This document shows, in pieces, positions 43,889 through 52,195 of a stretch of DNA of 64,000 bases. Within the stretch, counting starts at the first letter, position 1, and each line of letters starts with the position of its first letter. Origin of the DNA: CAZMBI01 sp964564675 (GTDB lineage Bacteria; Pseudomonadota; Alphaproteobacteria; Rickettsiales; UBA3002); NCBI GenBank assembly GCA_964564675.1, contig CAZMBI010000009.1, forward strand, positions 22,844 to 86,843, written 5' to 3'. Under the pieces are notes generated by a model, which made no database searches, was not told the origin of the DNA, and saw only the letters and a program-made list of their open reading frames with translations. The position numbers and the translations under genes were made by a program.

Positions 43889-45103
43889 ATGTCTGCCGTG
43901 ATCTGCGGGTTTGCCCGCTCCCCGTTTACCCCCGCGAAAAAAGGTGAACTGGCCAGAGTGCGGCCCGATGATTTCGGCGCCGCGGTGATTCAGGCGCTGG
44001 TGGAGCGCGTGGGCATCGCGCCCGAAGCGATCGACGATATTATCTGCGGCTGTGCCTTCCCCGAAGGCGAGCAGGGGTTGAACCTCGGACGTATGCTCGG
44101 TCTTATCGCCGGGTTTCCGCATGATGTGCCCGGTCAGACCGTCAATCGCTGGTGCGGCTCGTCGATGGAGGCGGTGCATATCGCCGCCGGCAATGTTGCG
44201 ATGGGCAAGGGCGAGGTCTTTATCTGCGCCGGGGTGGAGTCGATGACGCGGATTCCGATGGGCGGGTTTAATCCCCTGCTCAATTCACGGCTCTATAAGG
44301 ACTTGCCGGATGCCTATATCTCGATGGGGCTGACGGCGGAGAATGTGGCCAAACAGTATCATGTCGAGCGCAGCGCACAGGAGGCATTTGCGCTGGAAAG
44401 CCATGCCAAGGCGGCCAAAGCCGATATGTCCGATGAGATTGTGCCGATTGTCAGTCGCCAGTCGCCAACCGCCACTCGCCAGGGAAAAGATGGAGCGCAG
44501 GAGCGCGACTCAGTCTTAAACGGCGCGCAAGGCGAAGGCCAGGAAGCCGGAGCGGGCGCAATAAAAAAAGACGGCTGCATCAGGTTCGATTCCACCCCCG
44601 AAGACCTTGCCAAACTGGAGCCGGCATTCGATGTTTATGGCACGGTCACGGCCGGGACGTCCTCGCCGCTGACCGACGGCGCGGCGGCGGTGCTGGTGAC
44701 CTCGGAAACCTATGCGCAAACAAATCAGTTGCCGGTGCTGGCGCGCATCCGGGCGGGTGCCGTCGCCGGGCTGGAGCCGGGCGTGATGGGGCTCGGGCCG
44801 ATTCACGCCACGCGCAAAGTCCTGGAAAAGGCAGGGCTGAGCGTGGCGGATATAGATATTATCGAGATCAATGAGGCCTTTGCCGCGCAGTCTATCCCGT
44901 GCTGTAACGAGCTGGGTTTTGATATGAGCAAGGTGAATATTGAAGGTGGGGCGATTGCACTGGGACATCCGCTGGGCGCGTCGGGGGCGCGCATCACCGG
45001 CAAGGCCGCCAAATTGCTGCACCGCGGCGGCGGGCACTATGCGCTTGCCACCGCCTGTATCGGCGGCGGCATGGGGATCGCCACTGTGCTGGAGAAGGCG
45101 TGA
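43889..45103 (+). CDS. fadA: Acetyl-CoA acyltransferase (thiolase) with in-frame insertion
   Basis: The 404-residue thiolase performs the last step of beta-oxidation. The nucleophile Cys is in NRWCGSSMEAVH, and the base residues are in NEAFAAQ, GGAIALGHPLGASG and the C-terminal CIGGGMG. Between MSDEIVPI and KKDGCIRFDS about 38 extra residues are encoded (about 44450-44562), starting with GTCAGTCGCCAGTCGCC-type tandem motifs; homologues have only a short loop there. A GGGAGAAAC site precedes the start. The stop overlaps the next start (TGATG). Confidence 0.92.
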   Translation: MSAVICGFARSPFTPAKKGELARVRPDDFGAAVIQALVERVGIAPEAIDDIICGCAFPEGEQGLNLGRMLGLIAGFPHDVPGQTVNRWCGSSMEAVHIAAGNVAMGKGEVFICAGVESMTRIPMGGFNPLLNSRLYKDLPDAYISMGLTAENVAKQYHVERSAQEAFALESHAKAAKADMSDEIVPIVSRQSPTATRQGKDGAQERDSVLNGAQGEGQEAGAGAIKKDGCIRFDSTPEDLAKLEPAFDVYGTVTAGTSSPLTDGAAAVLVTSETYAQTNQLPVLARIRAGAVAGLEPGVMGLGPIHATRKVLEKAGLSVADIDIIEINEAFAAQSIPCCNELGFDMSKVNIEGGAIALGHPLGASGARITGKAAKLLHRGGGHYALATACIGGGMGIATVLEKA

Positions 45104-47526
45104 TGTCGCAAATGGCTGAGATTAAAAAAATCGCGGTTCTCGGCTCGGGCGTGATGGGCAGCGGGATTGCCGCGCATTGTGCGAATGCTGGCTTTGAAGT
45201 CGTGCTGCTGGATATTGTGCCGGATGATGCCGGCGACCGCGATGTGCTGGCAAACAAAGCGATTGAAAAGCAGCTTGGTGGCAAGATGCCCGGCTTTACC
45301 CATCCGAAAAATGCGAAAAAGGTTAAACCGGGGAATCTGGAAGATCATCTCGACTGGCTCAGCGAATGCGACTGGATCGTTGAGGTGGTGCTGGAAAAGC
45401 TTGAGGTTAAGCAGGACGTTTACCGCAAAATTGATGCAGTGCGAAAGCCCGACGCGGTGGTCTCCTCGAACACCTCGACCATCCCGCTGCATGCGCTGAT
45501 AAAGGGTATGCCGGAAGCCTTCAGCCAGCACTTCATGATTACCCATTTCTTTAACCCGCCGCGGCATATGCCGTTGCTTGAAGTCGTTAAAGCGCCGCAG
45601 ATGGCCGATGACACCTATGATGCGATGCGGCATTTCGCCGATGCGCAACTGGGCAAGGGGGTGGTCGAGGCCAAGGATACGCCGGGCTTTCTCGCCAACC
45701 GCATCGGCGTATTCTGGCTGATGACGGCGCTTAATGAGGCCATCGAGATGGGCATTTCGGTAGAAGATGCCGATGCCGTGATGAGCAAGCCGATGGGCAT
45801 ACCTAAAACGGGCGTATTCGGTCTGTTCGATCTAATCGGTATCGATCTTATGCCGCTGATTGCCAAATCACTGCTGCACTCCCTGCCTGAAGGCGATGCT
45901 TTCCGAGAGAGCTATCATGAGCCCGAGCGGGTGAAACAGATGATTGCCGAAGGCTATACCGGGCGCAAAGGCAAAGGCGGGTTTTATCGCCTGACCAGGG
46001 ACAAAAAGAAAGAAGTGCTGAACCTGCAAACCGGGGAATATCATCCGGAGCAAAAATCGAAGCTGGAAAGCGTGCAGGCCGGACGCGCCGGGCTTGCGGC
46101 AGTGCTTACCCATTCCGATATTGGCGGGCGATATGCCGCCTCGGTGATGCTGAAAACCCTGCATTATGCCGCCTCACTGGTGCCGGAGATTTCCGATTCT
46201 ATCCGCAATATCGATGATGCCATGCGCATGGGGTATGCCTGGAAATGGGGGCCGTTCGAAATGATCGACCGGCTGGCATGGGAAGGCATGAGCGGCCCGT
46301 CGGTTTTTGCGCATCAATGCAAAAAAACGGGTTTGAGCGTGCCGGATATTATCGCCGGCACGCAGGGCCAGCCGCTTTATAAAACGGAAAACGGCCAGCG
46401 TTATTATTTTGGGCAGGATGGTGCGTATCATGCACTGACGCATCCCAAAGGCTCGCTGATGCTGGGGGATATCAAGTTGGGTGCGAAGCCGCTTGCGAAA
46501 AATGCCAGCGCCAGCCTGTGGGATCTGGGCGACGGCGTGGCCGGATTTGAGCTGACCACCAAGATGAATACGTTTGATCCGGATGTCTTTAAAATGCTGC
46601 ACCAGTCGATCGCTATTGTGCAGCAGGATTTTACCGGGCTGGTGATCGCCACCGATGAAGAACGGTTTTCGCTCGGGGCCAATCTTGGTTTCTTTTTATT
46701 CGCCGCCAACAGTGCCAGCTGGTGGGCGATTTCCGATATGATCCGCGCCGGTCAGCAGGCGTTTATGGCGCTGAAATATGCGCCGTTCCCGGTGGTCTCC
46801 TCGCTGTCACATATGGCGCTGGGCGGCGGGTGTGAGATTTTACTGCATTCGGATGCGGTCCAGGCCCATATCGAATCTTATCCCGGTCTGGTGGAAGCAG
46901 GTATCGGCGTCGTACCCGGCTGGGGCGGCTGTAAGGAGATGTTGTGGCGTCATTTTGCGGGGCAGCACGAATCAGCGATACGCGAACAGGGGAATGCGGA
47001 AAGCGCGCGCCCGGACGGTGCTTCGCAAAAGGCGGGTTCCGGACACCGGATGCCGGGCGGGCCCATGCCGCCGATCTCGAGAGTGTTTGAATATATTTCT
47101 ATGGCCAAAGTGGCGGGCTCGGCGCACGAGGCGCAGGATATGCTGATTCTGAATGAAAAAAGCCGTATTAGCATGAACCGCCGGCGAGTGCTGGCCGATG
47201 CCAAGGCGCTGTGTCTGGAACTGGCAGCGGGCTACCAGCCGCCGCCGCCTGCCACCTTCCGCCTGCCGGGATCGTCCGGCCGCGATGCACTGCACATGGC
47301 CGTTGATAATTATGTGAAAAACGGCAAGGCCACCGCGCATGATGAAGTGGTCAGCAAAGCGCTGGCGCGGGTTCTCACCGGCGGCGATACCGACATCACG
47401 CAGGAGGTGGATGAGCAAACCATCCTCGACCTCGAACACGACATTTTCATGGAACTGGTCAAGACCGAAGGCACGCTGGCGCGGGTGGAGCATATGCTTG
47501 AGACCAATAAGCCGCTGAGGAATTAG
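45103..47526 (+). CDS. fadJ: 3-hydroxyacyl-CoA dehydrogenase/enoyl-CoA hydratase (FadJ-like)
   Basis: The 807-residue protein joins an NAD-binding 3-hydroxyacyl-CoA dehydrogenase (AVLGSGVMGSGIAAHCANAG, HFFNPPRHMPLLEVV) to a C-terminal crotonase-like hydratase region (LGANLGFFLFA, MALGGGCEILLHSDAVQAH, GVVPGWGGCKEML). Domain order is the one usual in alphaproteobacteria, reversed relative to E. coli FadB. About 25 extra residues lie between MLWRHFAG and GGPMPPISRVFEY (about 46965-47055). It is translationally coupled to the thiolase and forms a beta-oxidation complex with it. Confidence 0.92.
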   Translation: MSQMAEIKKIAVLGSGVMGSGIAAHCANAGFEVVLLDIVPDDAGDRDVLANKAIEKQLGGKMPGFTHPKNAKKVKPGNLEDHLDWLSECDWIVEVVLEKLEVKQDVYRKIDAVRKPDAVVSSNTSTIPLHALIKGMPEAFSQHFMITHFFNPPRHMPLLEVVKAPQMADDTYDAMRHFADAQLGKGVVEAKDTPGFLANRIGVFWLMTALNEAIEMGISVEDADAVMSKPMGIPKTGVFGLFDLIGIDLMPLIAKSLLHSLPEGDAFRESYHEPERVKQMIAEGYTGRKGKGGFYRLTRDKKKEVLNLQTGEYHPEQKSKLESVQAGRAGLAAVLTHSDIGGRYAASVMLKTLHYAASLVPEISDSIRNIDDAMRMGYAWKWGPFEMIDRLAWEGMSGPSVFAHQCKKTGLSVPDIIAGTQGQPLYKTENGQRYYFGQDGAYHALTHPKGSLMLGDIKLGAKPLAKNASASLWDLGDGVAGFELTTKMNTFDPDVFKMLHQSIAIVQQDFTGLVIATDEERFSLGANLGFFLFAANSASWWAISDMIRAGQQAFMALKYAPFPVVSSLSHMALGGGCEILLHSDAVQAHIESYPGLVEAGIGVVPGWGGCKEMLWRHFAGQHESAIREQGNAESARPDGASQKAGSGHRMPGGPMPPISRVFEYISMAKVAGSAHEAQDMLILNEKSRISMNRRRVLADAKALCLELAAGYQPPPPATFRLPGSSGRDALHMAVDNYVKNGKATAHDEVVSKALARVLTGGDTDITQEVDEQTILDLEHDIFMELVKTEGTLARVEHMLETNKPLRN

Positions 47527-47528
47527 CG

Positions 47529-47630
47529 ATGAGTAATGGCGCGCTGACCTTAACGGATCCGGAGGATGCCATCGTGTTAAAATCACGGATTCAGTCATGG
47601 ATTGATGAGGCAGATCGCAAGGAGACGTAA
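47529..47630 (+). CDS. Possible small ORF, 33 aa
   Basis: An ATG two bases after the fadJ-like stop opens a 33-codon frame (MSNGALTLTDPEDAIVLKSR then IQSWIDEADRKET) ending one base before the acyl-CoA dehydrogenase start. Its last codons contain the AAGGAG ribosome site of the next gene. The amphipathic C-terminal half looks protein-like, but there is no ribosome site of its own and no family I know. It may be only a coupling leader. Confidence 0.35.
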   Translation: MSNGALTLTDPEDAIVLKSRIQSWIDEADRKET

Positions 47631-47631
47631 T

Positions 47632-49476
47632 ATGCCTACTTATACCGCCCCTGTTCAGGATTTCAGCTTTCTCATCCATGAGTTTTTAGGGCTGGAGCAA
47701 TATGCCGACATACCGGGTTTTGAGCAGGCGGGCGAACTCGTTGAGCCCCTGCTGAGCGAGGCGGCGAAACTGTGTGAAGATGTGCTGTTTCCGCTGAACC
47801 AGATCGGGGATCAGCAGGGGCTGCAATATGATAACGGGACGGTGACGACGCCGGAAGGGTTCAAGGAAGCCTACCGCCTGTATAGCGAAGGCGGCTGGGG
47901 CACGCTGACCTGGCCGGAGGAATATGGCGGGCAGGGGCTGCCCGAAGTGCTCAACATGCCGATGCTGGAGATGGTGTGTTCGGCCAACCTGGCATTCGGG
48001 CTGACGCCGGGGCTGACGCACGGCGCGGTCTCCGCCCTGCTGCAGCATGGCAGCGACGAGTTGAAACAAACCTATCTGCCTAAAATGATAACCGGCGAGT
48101 GGTCGGGCGTGATGTGCCTGACCGAGCCGCAGGCTGGCACCGATCTCGGCCTGTTGCGCACCAAAGCCATGCCGCAGGAGGATGGCAGCTATCGCATAGA
48201 AGGCGGCAAGATATGGATTTCTTCCGGTGAACACGATCTGACGGAGAATATCATTCACCTGATTTTAGCGCGCCTGCCCGATGCGCCGGCCGGCACCAAG
48301 GGGATCAGCCTGTTTCTGGCGCCGAAATTTCTGGTTAATGCGGACGGTTCGCTCGGCGTACGCAACGCGTTTCGCTGCGGCGGCCTCGATCATAAGATGG
48401 GGATTCATGCCTCGCCCACCTGCGTGATGAATTATGACGGCGCCACCGCCTGGCTTGTCGGCGAGCCGCATCAGGGGCTGAAAGCGATGTTTACCATGAT
48501 GAACGCGGCGCGGCTTTATGTCGGCGTGCAGGGGCTTGGCATTGCCGAGATCGCCACCCAAAACGCCCTCGCCTACGCCCGGGAGCGGCCGCAGGGGCGG
48601 GCACTGACCGGCGCCAAATATCCGGATAAACCGGCCGATCCGATTACCGTGCATCCCGATGTGCGGCGCATGTTATGGACCATGAAAGCGATCACCGAAG
48701 GCATGCGCGCGCTGACCATGGAAACCGCGCTGCAGCTGGATCTGTCGCATCGCCACCCAGATGCGTCGGCGCGCGAGCAGGCGGATGGTTTCGTACAGCT
48801 GATGACGCCGGTGGTTAAAGCCTATCAGACCGATATGGGCTTTGAAATCGCCTCGCTGGGCATTCAGGTGCATGGCGGGTATGGCTATATCGAGGAATAT
48901 GGCATGGCCCAGTTCCTGCGCGATGCGCGCATCGCCATGATCTATGAGGGCACCAACGGCATTCAGGCGATGGACCTGGTCGGGCGCAAGCTGCCCTGGC
49001 GCACCGGGCGCCTGCTGCGCAGTCTCTTTCATCCCATTGACCGGTTTATCGCGCACTATGAGGGCGAGCCGGCCATGGCCGAATTTATCAAGCCGCTGAA
49101 GGCGCATCTGAAATACCTGCAGCAGGCGACGCTGTGGCTGGCGCAAAACGGCATGAGCAATCCCAATCAGGCGGGGGCCGGGGCGGTGGAATATCTGCGG
49201 ATGACGGCGCTGGTGGCGCTGGCCTGGTTGTGGGCGCGCCAGGCGGCGATGGCGCTGGAGAAACTGGGGCATCTCCCTGCCGGCGCGGCGGAAGCGCAAG
49301 ACCAAAGCGCGACGCCGGAGGCGGAGCAGGCGAATGCGGGGGATGCGGCTTTTTACCAGGCCAAGCTCGCCACCGCGCGGTTTTATTATGCCAAGGTTCT
49401 GCCGCAGACCATTTCTCTGCTGGCGGCGATCACCAACGGCTCGGAGGCGGTGATGGCTGACGGCTTAAAAGAATAG
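47632..49476 (+). CDS. Acyl-CoA dehydrogenase, long C-terminal type
   Basis: The 614-residue flavoenzyme (start MPTYTAPVQD, with AAGGAG upstream) performs the first dehydrogenation of beta-oxidation. The family features CLTEPQAGTDLG, KIWISSGEHD, QVHGGYGYIEEYGMAQFLRDARI and YEGTNGIQAMDL are present; the catalytic Glu is in YEGTNGIQ. Members of this length have an extra C-terminal helical domain. A Gln/Ala/Glu-rich loop (about 545-570) is longer than usual. It closes the beta-oxidation cluster. Confidence 0.92.
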   Translation: MPTYTAPVQDFSFLIHEFLGLEQYADIPGFEQAGELVEPLLSEAAKLCEDVLFPLNQIGDQQGLQYDNGTVTTPEGFKEAYRLYSEGGWGTLTWPEEYGGQGLPEVLNMPMLEMVCSANLAFGLTPGLTHGAVSALLQHGSDELKQTYLPKMITGEWSGVMCLTEPQAGTDLGLLRTKAMPQEDGSYRIEGGKIWISSGEHDLTENIIHLILARLPDAPAGTKGISLFLAPKFLVNADGSLGVRNAFRCGGLDHKMGIHASPTCVMNYDGATAWLVGEPHQGLKAMFTMMNAARLYVGVQGLGIAEIATQNALAYARERPQGRALTGAKYPDKPADPITVHPDVRRMLWTMKAITEGMRALTMETALQLDLSHRHPDASAREQADGFVQLMTPVVKAYQTDMGFEIASLGIQVHGGYGYIEEYGMAQFLRDARIAMIYEGTNGIQAMDLVGRKLPWRTGRLLRSLFHPIDRFIAHYEGEPAMAEFIKPLKAHLKYLQQATLWLAQNGMSNPNQAGAGAVEYLRMTALVALAWLWARQAAMALEKLGHLPAGAAEAQDQSATPEAEQANAGDAAFYQAKLATARFYYAKVLPQTISLLAAITNGSEAVMADGLKE

Positions 49477-49554
49477 TAAGTCATTGTATTATCGCAATTA
49501 ATTGATTATTGGAAGGGGGCGGATGGCACGCGCTCGCCCGCCGGTTGCGCCGCC

Positions 49555-49594
49555 CTGTCACTAAATTGACACATTCGCCCATTTCGCTTATAAT
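49555..49594 (+). promoter_or_regulatory. Perfect consensus sigma70 promoter fused to a direct-repeat box
   Basis: TTGACA (49566-49571) and TATAAT (49589-49594) are separated by exactly 17 bp. The -35 is also part of the second half-site of CTGTCAC-TAAA-TTGACAC (49555-49572), so an activator or repressor bound there would touch polymerase directly. The leader to the next gene would be about 88 bases and includes an AT-rich stretch. Confidence 0.72.
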
Positions 49595-49689
49595 TAAAGT
49601 GTTTAGAAAATATAACCCGGTATAACAAGGGGTGGCCGCGCCTGATATTAAGGAAATATTAAGACCCGGCGCGCTACAATGATGAGATT

Positions 49690-50280
49690 ATGGCAGTTAA
49701 CCCAAATATCGATTTAGCCCGCGGCCCCGATCTCGGTGCAAGCATTGAAAGCAGCGTGGCGACGGATCAAACCAAAAGCGAGCAGCTGCAGGCTTCAGCC
49801 GAAAAAAAAGCAGGCAACATTGAGCGGGGGCATGAAAAAGAACGCGAGTTACCAGGCCCTGAAGCGGATCGCGAACAAGGCCGTGAAACCGAGATTCCCG
49901 CCAATGTGCGAAATCAGGTCGCAGCGCTTCAGCTGGACAAACACCAGCCCGGTGCAGATGGGCCGGGACAAGGACAAGGGCAGGATCCGCATAAAGATCC
50001 TTTTAACAGATTGCGCATGCATGCAGAAACTTCTTGCGCGCTACGCGGTCACCCCAACCCCCAAGAAGCCAGTTTAGATGAGCTTTTAGAGAATTTAGAT
50101 CAGCCAGTTGATCAGGCTCGGGCAGCTGGTGCACAAATTGGCGCCGACGTATTAACTAATTTTTTCGGCGGTGATATTGCCGGTGGCCAGAGTGTGGATC
50201 AAAACAGTTTATGGGACGGTGGCATGCAGATTGCCGGCTTAGAGCAGCAGCGGCGTGATCAAGAAATAATGATGGGCTAG
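49690..50280 (+). CDS. Hypothetical hydrophilic protein, 196 aa
   Basis: I do not recognise this protein. It is very rich in Glu, Gln, Asp and Gly; residues 30-110 appear disordered (KKAGNIERGHEKERELPG, GADGPGQGQGQDPHKD), while 125-196 could form helices with a small hydrophobic patch (AGAQIGADVLTNFFGGDIAGG). No signal peptide or membrane segment. It stands alone behind the strongest promoter in the window, which suggests high or tightly regulated expression. Confidence 0.65.
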   Translation: MAVNPNIDLARGPDLGASIESSVATDQTKSEQLQASAEKKAGNIERGHEKERELPGPEADREQGRETEIPANVRNQVAALQLDKHQPGADGPGQGQGQDPHKDPFNRLRMHAETSCALRGHPNPQEASLDELLENLDQPVDQARAAGAQIGADVLTNFFGGDIAGGQSVDQNSLWDGGMQIAGLEQQRRDQEIMMG

Positions 50281-50311
50281 GCCCTGTTCGTTGATATAAT
50301 CTTCCTTATTC

Positions 50312-50887
50312 ATGACCCATTCCCCACATCGCAGCAACAAGGTCGGCGTGTTGCCGTGGCGTATGGCCGCGGCTGAGGACGGCCGGCGGACAATGCATTA
50401 TCTTATCCATCAACCCCTGCCCATACGCGGCGACAGCGCACCGCTGCCCTGGGGGGTGGCGCGCGGCACCGTGCAGCGCGCCGTGAAAACCGGCGATGCC
50501 GCGCGCGATGACGTGCGCGAGATAGAGGCGCTGGCGGCGGCGGCTGTGGAAGACCCCTGGCAGACGGCGCAACGGGAGGCGCAGGAGGAACTGGGGGTTG
50601 CGCCGGCGGAAATCATAGCCGCCAGCCGCTGCGATCACGGCCTGCATGATTACGTTTCGCAAACGGCGGGCCGCGGCAGCTACCCTATTCGGATGTTCAG
50701 CTTTCGCATCGCTGCGCTGGAGGCGGCCCACCTGGGCAGGCGGGCGCAGGCGCATTCGGCCGCGGTGGGCTGGCGCAGCCTGGCCGAGATGCGGGCGATG
50801 GCCGCCGAAGGGACATTTAAACCAGGCTATCTGCCGATTGTCGCAGCGGTGGAAGTAATGTTGCTGCGTGCATCCGAGGCGTCATGA
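50312..50887 (+). CDS. NUDIX-domain hydrolase, divergent
   Basis: The 191-residue protein has a partial Nudix box (DPWQTAQREAQEELGV, with the REAQEELG core) preceded by WGVARGTV where the family usually has W-x-P-K-G. The first glycines of the box are replaced by an Ala/Glu-rich stretch, so the helix is present but the loop is unusual. The substrate is unknown. It overlaps rnd by six bases at the 3' ends. Confidence 0.72.
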   Translation: MTHSPHRSNKVGVLPWRMAAAEDGRRTMHYLIHQPLPIRGDSAPLPWGVARGTVQRAVKTGDAARDDVREIEALAAAAVEDPWQTAQREAQEELGVAPAEIIAASRCDHGLHDYVSQTAGRGSYPIRMFSFRIAALEAAHLGRRAQAHSAAVGWRSLAEMRAMAAEGTFKPGYLPIVAAVEVMLLRASEAS

Positions 50888-52042
50888 CCCCTCGAAGATG
50901 AGCCCGCCATGTGCCGGATCGACGCGCAGTTGCAATTCGCCGGAAATAAAGCGCATAGCCAGTTTGCCAAAAAGTTCGTACCGCCAGCCATGCAGACAGG
51001 GAATCTGCGAGTGATCCTTTTCCAGCAGCATCGCGGCCAGATCCTCTTTGCCGGCCACCAGTTTGGCGGCCACCCCGGCCTGATCGCACTGGCGCTTGAG
51101 CAGTAATTTCAGCACATCGACCAGCGCTTCCTGTTCGGGCAGCAGCATTTTCTTTTTCTTGGTATCGCGCGGCCATTCCTCACGCGGCAGCTTATTGGCC
51201 TCGTCAAGCGCCGCCAGCAGGGCCTTGGCGTTATCGGCACTGAGATGTTTCATCGCGCCGCGCACCTGGGCCAGTTCTTCCATATTTTTCGGCGCCATGG
51301 CGGCGATCTGTAAAATCACGTCGTCTTTCAGCAGGCGCTGGCGTGGAATATTTTTAAATTGCGCCGTGCGCTCTCGCCAGGCCGCCGCCGCGCGCAGCTG
51401 ATTGAGATAAGCCGGCGTACGATTTTTATATTTCAGCCGCCGCCAAATCTCGTAGGTATCAACACGATATTGCGACGGTTCCTGCATGCGGGCGATTTCT
51501 TCGGCGATCCATTCGCTGCGGCCGGCTTTGTCGATGCGTTGTTTGAGCTTGTCATACACCCCGCGCAGATGAGTGACATCGGCAATGGCATAATCGATCT
51601 GGCGCTGGGTAAGCGGGCGCTGCTCCCAGTCGGTATAGCGCGAGGCCTTATCGAGCGTGGTATTGAGCAAGGTATTGACCAGCGCCTCATAACCGACCTG
51701 TTCGCCGTAGCCACAGACCATGGCCGCGATCTGGGTGTCATACATCGGGCTGGGGATGGTATCGGACAGCCAGTAAAAGATTTCGACATCCTGCTTGGCG
51801 GCGTGAAAGACTTTTAACACGTCGGGATCGGCCAGCAAGTCAAACAAAGCGGATAAATCCATGTTCTCGGCCAGCGGATCAATCGCCACTTCGCGTTCGG
51901 CCGAGGCAATCTGCACCAGGCAGAGTTTGGGATAATAGGTTTTTTCGCGAATAAATTCGGTGTCCACCGTCACATAGTCGCTTTGCGCGAAGTGGCGGCA
52001 GGCCGCTTCCAGTTCCTGCGTCGTCGTGATCAGCCGATGCAT
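50882..52042 (-). CDS. rnd: Ribonuclease D
   Basis: The 386-residue 3'-5' exonuclease trims tRNA 3' ends. The DEDD motif is visible: Asp27 and Glu29 in VDTEFIREKTYYPKLCLVQIA, Asp in VFHAAKQDVEIF, and YAIADVTHLRGVY for Exo III. A HRDC domain follows (about 205-290). It is divergent from aspS, with a 153-bp gap rich in A/T and no obvious hairpin. Confidence 0.94.
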   Translation of the reverse strand: MHRLITTTQELEAACRHFAQSDYVTVDTEFIREKTYYPKLCLVQIASAEREVAIDPLAENMDLSALFDLLADPDVLKVFHAAKQDVEIFYWLSDTIPSPMYDTQIAAMVCGYGEQVGYEALVNTLLNTTLDKASRYTDWEQRPLTQRQIDYAIADVTHLRGVYDKLKQRIDKAGRSEWIAEEIARMQEPSQYRVDTYEIWRRLKYKNRTPAYLNQLRAAAAWRERTAQFKNIPRQRLLKDDVILQIAAMAPKNMEELAQVRGAMKHLSADNAKALLAALDEANKLPREEWPRDTKKKKMLLPEQEALVDVLKLLLKRQCDQAGVAAKLVAGKEDLAAMLLEKDHSQIPCLHGWRYELFGKLAMRFISGELQLRVDPAHGGLIFEGS

Positions 52043-52195
52043 GTAATGTATTTTTTTAGAATTTGATTAAACATAGATTGTTTTGCTGCTTTGTACAACC
52101 TTCAATATATGGACCGATTAGGCCAATCGCGGCTTGGCAATTGGCTTGAACTTAGCTATAGACCGTAACGTTAATCCAAGAAAACAAGGCAATTC

